Source: Luteimonas chenhongjianii (GTDB taxonomy: Bacteria > Pseudomonadota > Gammaproteobacteria > Xanthomonadales > Xanthomonadaceae). From it: a stretch of 64,000 nt of DNA. Shown here one piece after another: positions 1 through 10,931 of the stretch. The position numbers and the translations under genes were made by a program. Location: NCBI RefSeq assembly GCF_002327105.1, contig NZ_CP023406.1:124001-188000 (forward strand), in the 5' to 3' direction. The notes below the pieces were generated by a model that was not told where the DNA came from, did not search any database, and saw nothing but the letters and a program-made list of their open reading frames with translations. Position 1 is the stretch's first letter; each line of letters opens with the position of its first letter.

Positions 1-2
1 CG

Positions 3-1601
3 GCGCGCGTGGACGAGATGGTGGAGCGCTTCGGCCTGGGCGACGTGCTCGACGCCATGCCTGCGAGCATCCCGCTGGGGATGCGCCAGCGCCTGTCGCT
101 GGCAGTGGCGATGGTGCACAAGCCGGAGATGCTGATCCTCGACGAACCGACCTCGGGCGTGGACCCGGTGGCGCGTGACAACTTCTGGCGCCTGCTGGTG
201 GAGCTGTCGCGGCGCGACAGGGTGACCATCTTCGTCTCCACGCATTTCATGAACGAGGCCGAGCGCTGCGACCGCATCTCGCTGATGCACGCGGGCAAGG
301 TGCTCGACAGCGACGCGCCAGCCGCGCTGGTGGCCAAGCGCGGCGCGAAGACGCTCGAGGAAGCCTTCATCGGCTACCTGGTGGACGCCGGCGGCGGCAG
401 CCCCGTGCAGGATGCGAGCGGCGCGGACGGGCCGGCGAGGGTGGCCGGTGGCGCGGACCATGAAGGCCGTCCCAGCCGCTTCAGCCTGCGCCGGCTGTTG
501 AGCTACACCTGGCGCGAGGCGCTGGAGCTGCAGCGCGACCCGGTGCGCGCGACGCTGGCGCTTGGCGGCTCGCTGATCCTGATGTTCGTGATCGGTTTCG
601 GTATCAGTCTGGACGTGGAGGACCTGACATACGCGGTGCTCGACCGCGACCAGACCACGCTCAGCCGCGACTACGCCTCCGGCCTGGCCGGCTCGCGCTA
701 CTTCATCGAGCGGCCGCCGATCACCGATTACGAGGACCTGGACCGGCGCATGCGCAGCGGCGAGCTGGCGCTGGCGATCGAGATCCCGGCCGGTTTCGCC
801 CGCGACGCGCTGCACGGGCGCGACGTACAGATCGGCGCCTGGATCGACGGCGCCATGCCCACGCGCGCCGAAACCGTGCGCGGCTACGTGCAGGGCATCC
901 ATCAGCACTGGCTGGCGGAACAGGTCGCCGAGCGCACCGGTGCCAGCCTCGCCGGCAACGCCGGCATCGAAACCCGCTATCGCTACAACCCCGACGTGCG
1001 CAGCCTGCCGGCCATCGTGCCGGCGGTGGTGCCGATGCTGCTGCTGTTGCTGCCGGCGATGCTGACGGCGCTGGCGGTGGTGCGCGAGAAGGAGATGGGA
1101 TCGATCGTCAACCTCTACGTCACCCCGGTCACCCGCAGCGAATTCCTCATCGGCAAACAGCTGCCCTACATCGGCCTGGCGATGGTCAACTTCCTGCTGA
1201 TGAGCCTGCTGTCGGTGATCGCCTTCGGCGTGCCGATCACCGGCAGCTTCCCGACGCTGGCGCTCGCGACCCTGGTCTTCGTCGTCATCGCCACCGGCAT
1301 GGGCCTGCTGGCCTCGGCCATCACCCGCAGCCAGATCGCGGCGATGTTCTTCACCGTGATCGGCACCCTGATCCCGGCCGTGCAGTTCGCCGGCCTGCTC
1401 AACCCGGTCTCGTCGCTGGAGGGCGCCGGCCGCGCCATCGGCGAGGTCTACCCGGCCACGTACATGTTCATCATCAGCCGCGGGGTGTTCAGCAAGGGGC
1501 TGGGGCTGGCCGACCTGCAGCAGTCGCTGTGGCCGCTGCTGCTGACGGTGCCGGTGATCATGGGCGCGGCGATCGCCCTGCTGAAGAAGCAGGAGCGCTG
1601 A
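3..1601 (+). CDS. rbbA: RbbA-type ABC transporter ATP-binding/permease protein (3' part, cut by window edge)
   Basis: This is the C-terminal part of a fused ATPase-permease; the reading frame is open to the left edge, so the real start lies outside. The visible ATPase end carries an unusual signature ([10 protein letters not shown] instead of LSGGQ), then Walker [13 protein letters not shown] and the switch His in [10 protein letters not shown]. This matches the second nucleotide-binding domain of RbbA, a ribosome-associated ATPase. After a short linker an ABC2 membrane domain follows: one helix near residue 190, a periplasmic stretch, and five helices after residue 340. The next gene starts one base after the stop, as in rbbA-yhhJ operons. 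The HlyD-like partner would be upstream, out of view. The symbol rests on the signature motif; a plain ABC-2 drug exporter is the alternative. Confidence 0.85.
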   Translation, partial: ARVDEMVERFGLGDVLDAMPASIPLGMRQRLSLAVAMVHKPEMLILDEPTSGVDPVARDNFWRLLVELSRRDRVTIFVSTHFMNEAERCDRISLMHAGKVLDSDAPAALVAKRGAKTLEEAFIGYLVDAGGGSPVQDASGADGPARVAGGADHEGRPSRFSLRRLLSYTWREALELQRDPVRATLALGGSLILMFVIGFGISLDVEDLTYAVLDRDQTTLSRDYASGLAGSRYFIERPPITDYEDLDRRMRSGELALAIEIPAGFARDALHGRDVQIGAWIDGAMPTRAETVRGYVQGIHQHWLAEQVAERTGASLAGNAGIETRYRYNPDVRSLPAIVPAVVPMLLLLLPAMLTALAVVREKEMGSIVNLYVTPVTRSEFLIGKQLPYIGLAMVNFLLMSLLSVIAFGVPITGSFPTLALATLVFVVIATGMGLLASAITRSQIAAMFFTVIGTLIPAVQFAGLLNPVSSLEGAGRAIGEVYPATYMFIISRGVFSKGLGLADLQQSLWPLLLTVPVIMGAAIALLKKQER

Positions 1602-1602
1602 G

Positions 1603-2739
1603 ATGCACGCGTTGACGCGGCATCTGACCAACATCTACCGCCTCGGGGTCAAGGAGCTGTGGAGCCTGTGGCGCGACCCGATGCTGCTGTTGCTGATCGT
1701 CTACACCTTCACCGTGTCCATCTACACCGCGGCAACGGCGATGCCCGAGACGCTGCACAACGCGCCGATCGCGATCGTCGACGAAGATGGCTCGCCGCTG
1801 TCGCAGCGCATCGCATCGGCGTTCTACCCGCCCCAGTTCGCGCCGCCGCAGATGATCACCCTCGCGGAAATGGATCGCGGCATGGACGAAGGTCGCTACA
1901 CCTTCGTGCTCGACATCCCGCCGGATTTCCAGCGCGACGTGCTTGCCGGGCGGAGCCCCGCGCTGCAGCTCAACATCGATGCCACCCGCATGAGCCAGGC
2001 GTTCAGCGGCAACCTGTACGTGCAGCAGATCGTGACGGGCGAGGTCGACGAGTTCGTGCAGCGCTATCGCGGCAGCAGCGCACCGCCGGTGGACCTGGCG
2101 TTGCGCGCGCGCTTCAACCCGGCGCTGGAAAAGTCCTGGTTCGGCGGGCTGATGGAGATCATCAACAACGTCACCCTGCTGTCGATCATCCTCACCGGCG
2201 CCGCACTGATCCGCGAGCGCGAGCACGGCACCATCGAACACCTGCTGGTGATGCCGGTCACGCCGACCGAGATCATGCTGGCCAAGGTCTGGTCGATGGG
2301 CGCGGTGGTGCTGCTGGCCGCGGCGCTGTCGCTCAGCTTCGTGGTGCGCGGCCTGCTGCACGTGCCGGTGGAAGGTTCGGTGGCGCTGTTCCTGGTGGGC
2401 GCGGCGCTGCACCTGTTCGCCACCACCTCGATGGGCATCTTCCTGGCGACGCTGGCGCGCAGCATGCCGCAGTTCGGCCTGCTGCTGATCCTGACTCTGG
2501 TGCCGCTGCAGCTGCTCTCCGGTGGCATGACCCCGCGCGAGAGTATGCCCAGGCTGGTGCAGGACCTGATGCTGGCCGCGCCCACCACCCATTTCGTCGA
2601 GTTGGGCCAGGCCATCCTCTATCGCGGCGCCGGCATCGACGTGGTCTGGAAGCAGTTCCTGCTGCTGCTGGTGATCGGTACGGCGCTGTTCCTGCTGTCG
2701 CTGGCGCGGTTCCGCAGGACCATCAGCCAGATGGCCTGA
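1603..2739 (+). CDS. ABC-2 type transporter permease (YhhJ-like)
   Basis: A 378-residue inner-membrane permease that should pair with the preceding RbbA-type protein in an exporter. One helix lies near residues 27-45 (LLLLLIVYTFTVSIYTAATA), followed by a large periplasmic domain to about residue 185. A cluster of helices in the C-terminal half includes the ABC2 family motif LLSGGMTPRESMP. The cytoplasmic REREHGTIEHLLVMPVTP loop is the usual ATPase-contact region of this family. ATG follows the upstream stop by one base, and the Shine-Dalgarno AGGAG lies inside the upstream gene end, so the two are one transcription unit. Substrate is unknown. No terminator with a T-tract is visible in the 170 bases that follow. 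Confidence 0.88.
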   Translation: MHALTRHLTNIYRLGVKELWSLWRDPMLLLLIVYTFTVSIYTAATAMPETLHNAPIAIVDEDGSPLSQRIASAFYPPQFAPPQMITLAEMDRGMDEGRYTFVLDIPPDFQRDVLAGRSPALQLNIDATRMSQAFSGNLYVQQIVTGEVDEFVQRYRGSSAPPVDLALRARFNPALEKSWFGGLMEIINNVTLLSIILTGAALIREREHGTIEHLLVMPVTPTEIMLAKVWSMGAVVLLAAALSLSFVVRGLLHVPVEGSVALFLVGAALHLFATTSMGIFLATLARSMPQFGLLLILTLVPLQLLSGGMTPRESMPRLVQDLMLAAPTTHFVELGQAILYRGAGIDVVWKQFLLLLVIGTALFLLSLARFRRTISQMA

Positions 2740-2909
2740 TGGCGGGCGCATCCAGCTTTTCTCCCGACGTGCTGATGGACACGCACGCGCTGCAAAGCAG
2801 CGCCGTGCGATCGCCCCGCGCCGCCGCAGTCGTGCTCTGCGTTACACCGTCAGTGACATCACGGACATTCCAAGCCCGGCAGTAGCGATTTCGTCCGCCA
2901 TTTTTCCCC

Positions 2910-5434
2910 TCACTCCTGCAGCGCCCGCAGCGTCACCGAGGGCGGCGCGTCGAGCACGCGCCGCGTAGCCCACAGGCCGGCAAGCAGGGTCATCAGCACG
3001 CCGATTCCGCCGCCGGCCGCAGCCAGGGTCCAGTTCGGCGTCCACGGCAGATCGAAGACCCGCACGGCGATCACGCCGGCGAGTATCGATGCGGCGATCG
3101 CCGCGACCAGGCCGGCAAGCAGGCCGATCGCCGCGAACTCCGAGGCCTGCGCGAGACGCAGCTGCGCACGCTTGCCGCCGAGTACGCGCATCACCCCGCC
3201 TTCGAGCAGGCGCTCGTCCTGGCTGGCACTCACCGCCGCCAGCAGTACCAGCACGCCCGCAGCCAGCGAGAACCAGAACACCACCTGCACGACGGTCGAG
3301 ACCTGGTCGGCGGTGCTGCGCACCTGGGTCAGCACCGCGTCGATGTCGATCACCGACAGGTTGGGGAACCGCTGCACGAGATCGGCGGTGAAGCGCGTGG
3401 CCTCGGGCGGGACCCGCACTGCCGTGATGTGGCTCGCCGGGAACGCATCCAGCGCGCCCGGCGAGGCGACGACGAAGAAGTTCGGACGAAAGCTTTCCCA
3501 TTCGATGCTGCGGAAACTGGTGATCGGCGCTTCGAATCGCTGTCCGGCGATGTCGAAGGTGATGCGGTCGCCGATCTGCCAGCCGAGATCCCTGGCGAAG
3601 TTCTCCTCGACCGAGATCTCGGGCGCGGCCGGCGTGTCGCCGCCCCAGAACCTGCCTGCCGTCACCTGGTTGTCGTCGCGCAGATCCGTCTGCATCGACA
3701 GGTTGAACTCGCGTTCGGCGCGGCGCTGCGCCTGCTGGTCCTGGACCTCGTCACCGCTGCGCCCGGCATAGTCCTCGCCGCGCACCGGCTCGCCGTTCCG
3801 TTCCACCAGACGCGCGCGGACCATCGGGAACAGCACCGGGGCGTCCACGCCCTGCTCGGCGATGAAGGCGCGCAGCGGATCGAGCTGGTCGGGCTGCACG
3901 TTGATGATGAAACGGTTGGGTGCGTCCTGGCCCAGCGCGAGCTGCCAACGATCCAGCAGGTCGGTGCGCACGAAGGTCAGCAGCAGCAACGCCATCAGGC
4001 CAAGACCGAGCGCAGTGACCTGGGCAACGCTGGTCCCCGCGCGCCGGCTCACATTGGCCAGGCCGTAGCGCAGGCTGCCGCGCAGCCGCGTGCGCAGCGC
4101 GCGCACCAGCAGGATCAGGCCCCAGGCCAGCAGCGCAAGCACGGCGAACGTCGCCGCGATGCCGGCCAGCATCGCCCCGCCCAGCGTCGCCGACCCGGCT
4201 TTCCACCACACGAGCGCGGCCAGGCCCACGAAACCCGCGCTGCCCACCAGCCAGGCACTCGGCTCGAAACCGCCCAGATCGCGCCGCAGTACGCGCAGGG
4301 CCGGCACCCGGCGCAGCGCCAGCACCGGCGGCGCGCCGAAGGCCATCAGCACGACGAGCCCGACGCCATAGCCCTGCAGCGCCGGCATCCATCCGGCGGC
4401 GGGGATCGACAGGCCCAGCAGCGATTCCAGCCAACGGGCGATGCCCCATTGCAGGGCGAAGGCGATCAAAACACCCAGCGTGCAGGCGATGACGCCCAGC
4501 AGCAGCAGTTCGCCGACATGGATGCCGACCAGGGTGCGCTGCTGCGCGCCCATGCAGCGCATCACCGCGACCGAAGTCAGATGCCGGGCTGAATGCTGGC
4601 GCGCGGCCATCGCGACCGCGACCGCGGCGAGGATCACCGACACCAGCGCGGCAAGGCCGAGGAAGCGACCGGCGCGATCGAGCGATGAGCGCACTTCCGG
4701 ACGCGCATCGCCGATGGTCTCCACGCGCTGGCCACGGCCGAGATTGGCGCGGGCGACGGCGGTGAAGGTGTCGACCGCATTGGCGTCACCGGCGACGACC
4801 AGCCGGTAGCGGATGCGGCTGCCGGGCTGGACCAGCCCGGTGCCCTCTAGGTCGGCGCGGTGCAGGAACACCTTCGGCGCGACATTGAAGTAGTCGATCG
4901 ACGCGTCCGGCTCCTGCAGCACCAGCGCCGCCAGCCGGAAAGCGGATGTGCCCAAGGTGACGGTATCGCCGACCGAGGCGCCGAGCGTGTCGGCGCCGGC
5001 GCGGCTCATCCACACGGTGCCGGGCTCGGGCACTGCCGCGGCGTCGCGTTCGATGCCGTCGGCGCCGGCGATGCGGAACGCGCCGCGCAGCGGAAAGCCG
5101 TCACCGAGCGCACGCACGTCGCCCAGGCGCAGATTGGCCGCATCGCCCTCGCCGACCCGGATCATGCTGTCGAGCTCGACCGTGTCGACCGACTGCAGGC
5201 CCGGCGCCTGCGCAGCATCGCGGATCGCGCCTTCGATCGGTGCATCGCCGCGTACCACCGCATCGCCGCCGAGCAGGCGGTTGGCCTCGATCGCCAGCGC
5301 GCGCTCGGCCCGGTCGGTCACGAAGCCGACCGCGGTCACCGCGACCACCGCGAGCACCAGCGCGGCGAACAGGATGCCGATGTCGCCGGCCTTGAAGTCG
5401 CGGCGCAGCTGCCGCCACGCGAGCGCGGCCGTCC

Positions 5435-5438
<4 letters not shown>
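2910..5438 (-). CDS. ybbP: ABC transporter permease of the FtsX/YbbP family
   Basis: An 842-residue membrane protein, the length expected for YbbP-type permeases. One N-terminal helix (about 22-42) is followed by a long periplasmic domain. A first FtsX block of helices lies near residues 255-390, further helices near 395-480, then a second soluble domain and a last FtsX block from about 720 to 835. The start ATG overlaps the stop of the upstream ybbA by four bases (ATGA), so the ATPase and permease are translated together. The family is thought to act in lipid or hydrophobic-compound handling; the substrate cannot be read from the sequence. The neighbour on the other side of ybbA is tesA, the same layout as ybbAP-tesA in Escherichia coli. 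Confidence 0.9.
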
Positions 5439-6163
<725 letters not shown>

Positions 6164-6231
6164 AGATATCCTTCAATGACCAGTGACCGGCGCCGCCCTG
6201 GAGTGGCGTCGGCCGAAACGGAGAAACCGGA

Positions 6232-6915
6232 ATGACAGAGGGAACTGCGGCCGTGCGCCGCCGGATGCAAGCGCGGCTGGCCTATTGGCTGCTGGCCTGC
6301 CTGCTGGCGCTGCCCGTTCTAGCACAGGCGCAGCCGGCGCCCGCTGCCGCCCCCGCACAGTCCGGTGAGCGCACCGTGCTGGTGATGGGCGATTCGCTGT
6401 CGGCAGGCTATGGCATGTCCGCGGCCGAAGGCTGGGTGGCCCTGCTGCAACAGCGCCTGCAGCGCGAGGCGCCGGGCTGGCGCGTGGTCAATGCGAGCAT
6501 TTCCGGCGAGACCACCGCCGGCGGCGCATCGCGGATCGTCGACGCTGTCGTGCGCGAGCGGCCTGCGGTCGTGATCATCGCGCTCGGTGCCAACGACGGC
6601 CTGCGTGGCCTGCCGCTGGCGGATGCGCGCCGCAACCTCGCCCGGATGATCGGCGCGTCCCAGCACGTCGGCGCGAAGGTGCTGCTGGTGGGCATGCGGA
6701 TGCCACCGAACCTCGGCGCGGACTACACCGCCGGTTTCGAGGCGAACTACGAGCTGCTCGCCGACACCTTCGACACCGCGCTGCTGCCATTCCTGCTCGA
6801 GCCGATCGCCAGCGACCGGGCGAACTTCCAGGACGACAACCTGCATCCCACGGCCGAGGCGCAGGCGCAGATCCTGGATCACGTCTGGCCGGCGTTGCAG
6901 CCCCTGCTCGACTGA
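6232..6915 (+). CDS. tesA: arylesterase / multifunctional acyl-CoA thioesterase I (SGNH hydrolase)
   Basis: A secreted 227-residue GDSL-type hydrolase acting on esters and thioesters in the periplasm. A signal peptide ends near residue 34 (VLAQAQ). The catalytic serine is S55 in GDSLSAGYG, the oxyanion residues lie in the NASISGETT block and in GANDG (N121), and the Asp/His pair is in DDNLHPTAEAQ (D202, H205). Length and motifs fit TesA. ATG 6232 follows a GGAGA site; a downstream ATG at 6265 would still leave a signal peptide. The gene is divergent from ybbA-ybbP, a conserved arrangement in gammaproteobacteria. Confidence 0.93.
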   Translation: MTEGTAAVRRRMQARLAYWLLACLLALPVLAQAQPAPAAAPAQSGERTVLVMGDSLSAGYGMSAAEGWVALLQQRLQREAPGWRVVNASISGETTAGGASRIVDAVVRERPAVVIIALGANDGLRGLPLADARRNLARMIGASQHVGAKVLLVGMRMPPNLGADYTAGFEANYELLADTFDTALLPFLLEPIASDRANFQDDNLHPTAEAQAQILDHVWPALQPLLD

Positions 6916-7052
6916 TCTCCGGCCGGGAGGGTCGAACCCGCCGCTGAAGCACGCCGGCGTCCGGCCCGGACCACGGGCTGGCCGCTGGCGAATCACCTGC
7001 GGGCTGTCCCGCGCGGCGCGGACGGGCCCGTCGCGGCCCGGCCGCGCGTCAC

Positions 7053-7733
7053 TCAGGGGATCGGCACGTCCGCGGCCCTGCTTCCGCCCAGCAGCGGATA
7101 CGGATTGATCGGCTCGCCCGTCCACCATTGCCGGGCCGGGGTCAGCCGGAAGACGGCGAAATGCAGGTGCGGCGCGGCCGGATCGGCGTTGCCGGTACTG
7201 CCCACCGTGCCGAGCACGTCGCCACGCTTCACCTGCGCGCCCTCGGCGAGGCCCGGCGCATAGCCCTGCAGATGGGCGTAGTAGTAGGCGAAGCGACCAC
7301 TCGGCTCGAACTGGTAGATCGTCAGGCCGCCGGCGTCGCTGGTGAACAGCTTCTCGATCGTCCCATCGGCCACCGCCACTACCGGGGTCCCGGCGGGCGC
7401 CATGATGTCGAGCGCCTCGTGGCGACGCTCGCTGCCGCGGGCTTCGTCGAAGGTGTCATGGATATCGGCAAGGGTGATGCCCTGCACCGGCAGCAGCAGC
7501 CCGTCCGCCGCGGGAGACGGGGTCGGGGCGACGGGGGGGGCGGACGGCGTCACCGCAGGCGCGACGGCGAGCCGGTCCGGGAGCGGCGCGGGCGCCACCA
7601 CGGCGTCCGTGGTCTCGACCTGCGTCGGGTTCCGCTCGATCAGCGGCGCACCCTGCCGCAGCCACCACGCGACATTGACCAGTACCAGCACCGCGACCGC
7701 AATCAACGCGATCCAGAGTCCAGGCCGACGCAT
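7053..7733 (-). CDS. M23 family metallopeptidase (LytM domain), membrane-anchored
   Basis: A 226-residue putative peptidoglycan endopeptidase. An N-terminal helix (residues 6-25) anchors it in the inner membrane, followed by a Pro/Ala-rich linker (about 45-78) and the LytM/M23 domain. Zinc ligands are visible as HEALD (H105, D109) and HLHF (H191), with the accessory H154 in YYAHLQ, so the enzyme looks active rather than EnvC-like degenerate. GAGGAAT precedes the ATG. The L,D-transpeptidase gene ends three bases upstream, so the two are co-transcribed. The linker is encoded across a run of eight C on the coding strand (7533-7540), a possible slippage site. Confidence 0.9.
   Translation of the reverse strand: MRRPGLWIALIAVAVLVLVNVAWWLRQGAPLIERNPTQVETTDAVVAPAPLPDRLAVAPAVTPSAPPVAPTPSPAADGLLLPVQGITLADIHDTFDEARGSERRHEALDIMAPAGTPVVAVADGTIEKLFTSDAGGLTIYQFEPSGRFAYYYAHLQGYAPGLAEGAQVKRGDVLGTVGSTGNADPAAPHLHFAVFRLTPARQWWTGEPINPYPLLGGSRAADVPIP
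7533..7540. repeat. Homopolymer of eight G (C on the coding strand) inside the M23 peptidase gene
   Basis: Eight consecutive G on the plus strand fall in the codons for the Pro-rich linker around residues 65-67. A one-base change here would remove the whole LytM domain. In the sequence given the frame is open. Confidence 0.8.
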
Positions 7734-7736
7734 GGT

Positions 7737-8738
7737 CTATTCCTCGAGGCTTGCGGCCATGCCCGGCTTGACCACCTCGGCAAGGCGGCGCGCGCTCCAG
7801 TTGGTCATGCGGATGCAGCCATGCGACTGGGTCTTGCCGATGTTCGCCGGCTCCGGGGTGCCGTGGATGCCGTAATGCGGCTTCGACAGGTCGATCCACA
7901 CCCTGCCGACCGGATTGTTCGGGCCCGGCGGCAGCACCGCCTTGGCATGCGAGGGATCGGCATCCCAGAACAGGTCGGGGCTGTAGTGGAAGGTCGGGTC
8001 GGTCGCGACGCCTTCGATCTTCCACTCACCCACCGGCAGCGGGTCGTGCTCGGAGCCTGTGGACGCCGGGAACTGCGCGTACACCTTGCCGGCAGCGTCC
8101 ACCAGGCGCACCACGGAATCGGACTTGCTCACCACCACGCGCGCCGGCTCGGCCAAGGGAGCGGCGTCCGTCACGTTGGGCACGACGATGCGCGTGCCGG
8201 CGGCGAACTCCGCATCCGGATTGAGCCTGCGCAGCAGCGCGGGCGATGCATGGAAGCGCTCGCCGAGCGCCTCGGTGACATCCTCGTAGCCGAGGGCGTC
8301 CTGCTTCGACTGCGCCATCATGTCGTCCGGAATCTGCGCGAACGGTCCGGCGACATCCTCGGCGGTCAGGGTGTAGGGGGCCAGTGCAACCGCGTCGCCC
8401 TCGGTGAGCGCAGCCCAGGTCCGGTCATCGAGCTCACCGGTGGCCTCCAGGCCGCGATGGCGCTGGAAGCCGGCAATCGCCCGCGTGGTGTTGGTGCCGC
8501 CGCGGCCATCGATCTCGCCAGGCGAAAAATGCATCCGATCGAGCAGGATCTGGACCCGCAGCAGGGCCGCATCGCCGGCATCGGGCGCTGCGTTATTGAC
8601 GGCTTCGGCGGTCAGTGCGCCCGTCGGCTGCGTCTCCGACGGCTGCGAGGCGGGTGTCTGCGCCCCTGCCGGGAGTGCGGCGACGATGGCGAAACTGCAG
8701 ACCAGTGTGGCTGCACTGCGAATCCATGGATGGGTCAT
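7737..8738 (-). CDS. L,D-transpeptidase with peptidoglycan-binding domain (YkuD family)
   Basis: A secreted 333-residue enzyme expected to form 3-3 cross-links or attach proteins to murein. The frame is open further upstream (to 8864), but ATG 8738 is chosen because GAGGAGC precedes it and a clean signal peptide follows (cleavage near AGAQT). A PG_binding_1 domain (about 55-110, LLDRMHFSPGEIDG) precedes the YkuD domain. The catalytic core is H292 in HGTPEP and SHGC (H306, C308). It is three bases from the M23 peptidase gene, so hydrolysis and cross-linking activities are made together. The upstream gene is a second, different L,D-transpeptidase-fold protein. Confidence 0.92.
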   Translation of the reverse strand: MTHPWIRSAATLVCSFAIVAALPAGAQTPASQPSETQPTGALTAEAVNNAAPDAGDAALLRVQILLDRMHFSPGEIDGRGGTNTTRAIAGFQRHRGLEATGELDDRTWAALTEGDAVALAPYTLTAEDVAGPFAQIPDDMMAQSKQDALGYEDVTEALGERFHASPALLRRLNPDAEFAAGTRIVVPNVTDAAPLAEPARVVVSKSDSVVRLVDAAGKVYAQFPASTGSEHDPLPVGEWKIEGVATDPTFHYSPDLFWDADPSHAKAVLPPGPNNPVGRVWIDLSKPHYGIHGTPEPANIGKTQSHGCIRMTNWSARRLAEVVKPGMAASLEE

Positions 8739-8814
8739 GCGGGCTCCTCGGGTACGGTGTGCGCGCATCCTCCCGGGCGCACCGCGCCGGACGCGTGAAG
8801 CCGGCAGCTCGCAT

Positions 8815-9471
8815 TCAGCCGTGCGGGCAGTTGAGCAGCGGAGAGTTCGCGCGCCAGTCGGCATCGGCGGCGTAGGCGAACAGCAGCTGGCCGTCCTTGA
8901 GCGAATCGATCACCACGCGCGCCACCTCGCTGCGCACCGCCGGACAGCCGAAGCTGCGTCCGAGCCTGCCCTGGCGCTTCGCCTGTGCCGGGTCGACGTA
9001 GTTCGCACCGTGCATGACGATCAGACGCTCGCGTGCACGCCCGTTGAATCCGGGCTCCAGCCCATCCATCCGCATCGAGTAGCCGTTGCCGCCGACGTAG
9101 GTTTCCGCGGTGCGGAACAGGCCCAGGCTGGACTTGTGGCTGCCGTCGACGTCCGAGAAGGCGGTGGCCAGATTCTCGCCACTGCCGCGCCCGTGCGCCA
9201 CATGTTCGGCATGCAGCAGCCGCCCGGCCGCGACGTCGAACACCCACATCCTGACTTCGGTCGAAGGTCGCGAGTAGTCGATCACCGCCAGTCGCTCCCC
9301 GACATCCCCGCTGCGGGCCGCGCAGGTGCGCGCCTGGAGCGCGAGTGCGAGCACCCGCCGGTCGAGCGACGGAGCCGCCTGGGAAAGCCGGTCGAGCGGA
9401 CCGGCGGCCTTCGCCGGCGCCGCCATCAGCAGCGCCAGGAACATCAGGGTCGAACATAGAACAGAACGCAT
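8815..9471 (-). CDS. Murein L,D-transpeptidase catalytic domain family protein (YkuD_2 type)
   Basis: A 218-residue secreted protein with a signal peptide (residues 1-22, MAAPAKA). The HGANY (H154) and SFGCPAV (C176) motifs mark the YkuD_2 family, a divergent branch of L,D-transpeptidases; the Cys-Pro after Gly replaces the CIR of classical YkuD. It lies 76 bases upstream of the classical L,D-transpeptidase, same strand, so three cell-wall genes stand in a row. Function beyond murein remodelling is not known for this branch. Confidence 0.88.
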   Translation of the reverse strand: MRSVLCSTLMFLALLMAAPAKAAGPLDRLSQAAPSLDRRVLALALQARTCAARSGDVGERLAVIDYSRPSTEVRMWVFDVAAGRLLHAEHVAHGRGSGENLATAFSDVDGSHKSSLGLFRTAETYVGGNGYSMRMDGLEPGFNGRARERLIVMHGANYVDPAQAKRQGRLGRSFGCPAVRSEVARVVIDSLKDGQLLFAYAADADWRANSPLLNCPHG

Positions 9472-9863
9472 GGGGAGAAGACTAACGGGTGCCAGATGAC
9501 CGCCCGCAGACCGGCCAATCCAATGCGCCTACGCCGCAGGGCCTGCACTGCCGCCCGTGCTGGGCTGTTGCGCCAGGCCGGCTCGGCCGATGCCACCCCA
9601 CCCCGCGGGGGCGCGGCGATGGATTCGACAGCGAGCTTCGAAGGCCAAGTCGTGCACGGGGTCGCGGCCGGCGCGGTGCCGATCGAGCCGCCCGCGTACC
9701 GGTCGATGGGTCGCCGCCACGCCGTCACAGCGGCCGAGCCGCGCGTGCCGGGCAGCGCGGACGATGCCGATATCCCGCCGATTTGAGCACCTGTTAAGCG
9801 CCTCGGGCGCACAATTGGCGTCTGTCCGTGTTCCTGGACGCACGCCACACTGGGAGAATCCGG
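9472..9863. other. Intergenic region between divergent genes
   Basis: This 392-base gap between the YkuD_2 gene (minus) and the DUF3016 gene (plus) should contain both promoters. Short open frames exist on both strands (for example 9496-9786, plus) but have no recognisable family, no good ribosome site and a composition like random GC-rich DNA. No convincing -35/-10 pair or hairpin with a T-tract was found by eye. Confidence 0.6.
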
Positions 9864-10427
9864 ATGAACCGACGTTCCCTGTCCCTGCTCCTCGCCGCTG
9901 CGCTCACGGCCATTTCCGCGCCGGTGCTTGCCCGCAGCGACGTCACCGATCCCGATCTTCCACGCAGCCTGCCGGCAGACAGCCCGGTCGCGGTGCAGTG
10001 GACCGATCCTTCCGCGTTCTCCGACATCCGCCTGAGCGGCAATAGCTGGGAGGCGCGCCGGGGCGACTGGGTGGAACAGATCGCCTATTACATCCGCCAG
10101 CGCGCGGAACGCCAGCTGCCCGCGGGCGATACGCTGGACGTGACCATCCGCGACATCCGCCGCGCCGGCATGTACGAGCCGTGGCAGGGACCGCAGATGG
10201 ACGATGTGCGGATCATCAAGGACATCTACCCGCCGCGGATCGACCTCGATTTCGTGCTGCGCGACGCCGACGGCAACGTGATTGCCGAAGGCTCGCGTGA
10301 ACTGCGCGACCTGGCCTTCATGCAGCGCGGGCCCGCGGGCATGAGCAGCGACTCGCTGCGCTACGAGAAACAGCTGATCGACGACTGGCTGCGCCGGGAC
10401 ATCAAACCCGCGCTCGCGCAGCACTGA
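9864..10427 (+). CDS. DUF3016 domain-containing periplasmic protein
   Basis: A 187-residue exported protein of unknown function. ATG 9864 is preceded by GGGAGA and begins a signal peptide (RRSLSLLLAAALTAISAPVLA) that would be spoiled by the earlier in-frame start. The mature part holds the DUF3016 hallmarks: VQWTDPSAFSDIR near the start, a central LDVTIRDIRRAGMYEPW, and DLDFVLRDADGNVIAEGSREL. The family is found mainly in gammaproteobacteria. It is followed by a run of small plus-strand genes but not tightly linked to them. Confidence 0.88.
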   Translation: MNRRSLSLLLAAALTAISAPVLARSDVTDPDLPRSLPADSPVAVQWTDPSAFSDIRLSGNSWEARRGDWVEQIAYYIRQRAERQLPAGDTLDVTIRDIRRAGMYEPWQGPQMDDVRIIKDIYPPRIDLDFVLRDADGNVIAEGSRELRDLAFMQRGPAGMSSDSLRYEKQLIDDWLRRDIKPALAQH

Positions 10428-10578
10428 GTTACCCGACGCATGGAACGCGGCCGCGCGCACGTATGGATCCGCCGCGAATCGGGGTCCGGCTCGACGCGAA
10501 TGTCCGCGCGATGCATGGGCCGGACCGCACGCGCGACTATCATCCTCGCCGGGCGATGGGCCCGTGCGCAGGTTGGCC

Positions 10579-10863
10579 ATGACCGTATATGTCGACGATG
10601 CGGTGCACCTCTGGCGTGGCGAACGCTGGGCGCACCTGATGGCCGACACGCTGGATGAACTGCACGCCTTCGCATCGACCCTCGGCATGCCGCGCCGGGC
10701 GTTCCAGGACCGCGCGAGCGGCGCGCACTACGACGTCACCGCCGCGATGCGCGATCGCGCGATCGCACTTGGCGCGGTGGCGATCTCGCGCCATCGCGAC
10801 CGCGCACTGGTCCACGCGGTGATCGCCAACGCACGCAGGCAGGCCGGCGGCGCAACGCGATAA
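10579..10863 (+). CDS. DUF4031 domain-containing protein
   Basis: A 94-residue cytoplasmic protein. The start MTVYVDDAV, a WAHLMADTLDELHAFA block and the HYDVTAAMRDRAIALGAV block are the conserved features of DUF4031, whose role is unknown. ATG 10579 is chosen over the GTG at 10564 because the family begins at this residue. The ribosome site is weak (AGG). The gene is well separated from the DUF3016 gene. Confidence 0.82.
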   Translation: MTVYVDDAVHLWRGERWAHLMADTLDELHAFASTLGMPRRAFQDRASGAHYDVTAAMRDRAIALGAVAISRHRDRALVHAVIANARRQAGGATR

Positions 10864-10931
10864 CGGCCGGGGATGAAGCATGCGCGCCGCGGCGGTATCC
10901 TGCGCGCACATTCCCAGTCGCCACCCAGACC

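Noticed and set aside
1558-2751. Long open frame opposite the ABC permease gene, and similar antisense frames opposite most GC-rich genes
   Set aside because: Histidine/arginine/glutamine-rich products without domains, as expected from the complementary strand of high-GC genes.
6920-6960. GGGTTCGACCC on the minus strand, like a tRNA T-arm
   Set aside because: No other tRNA arms on either side; it is part of GC-rich intergenic DNA.
9496-9786. Open frame of 96 codons between divergent genes
   Set aside because: No ribosome site, no family, residue mix like translated GC-rich noncoding DNA; overlapping frames on the other strand are just as long.
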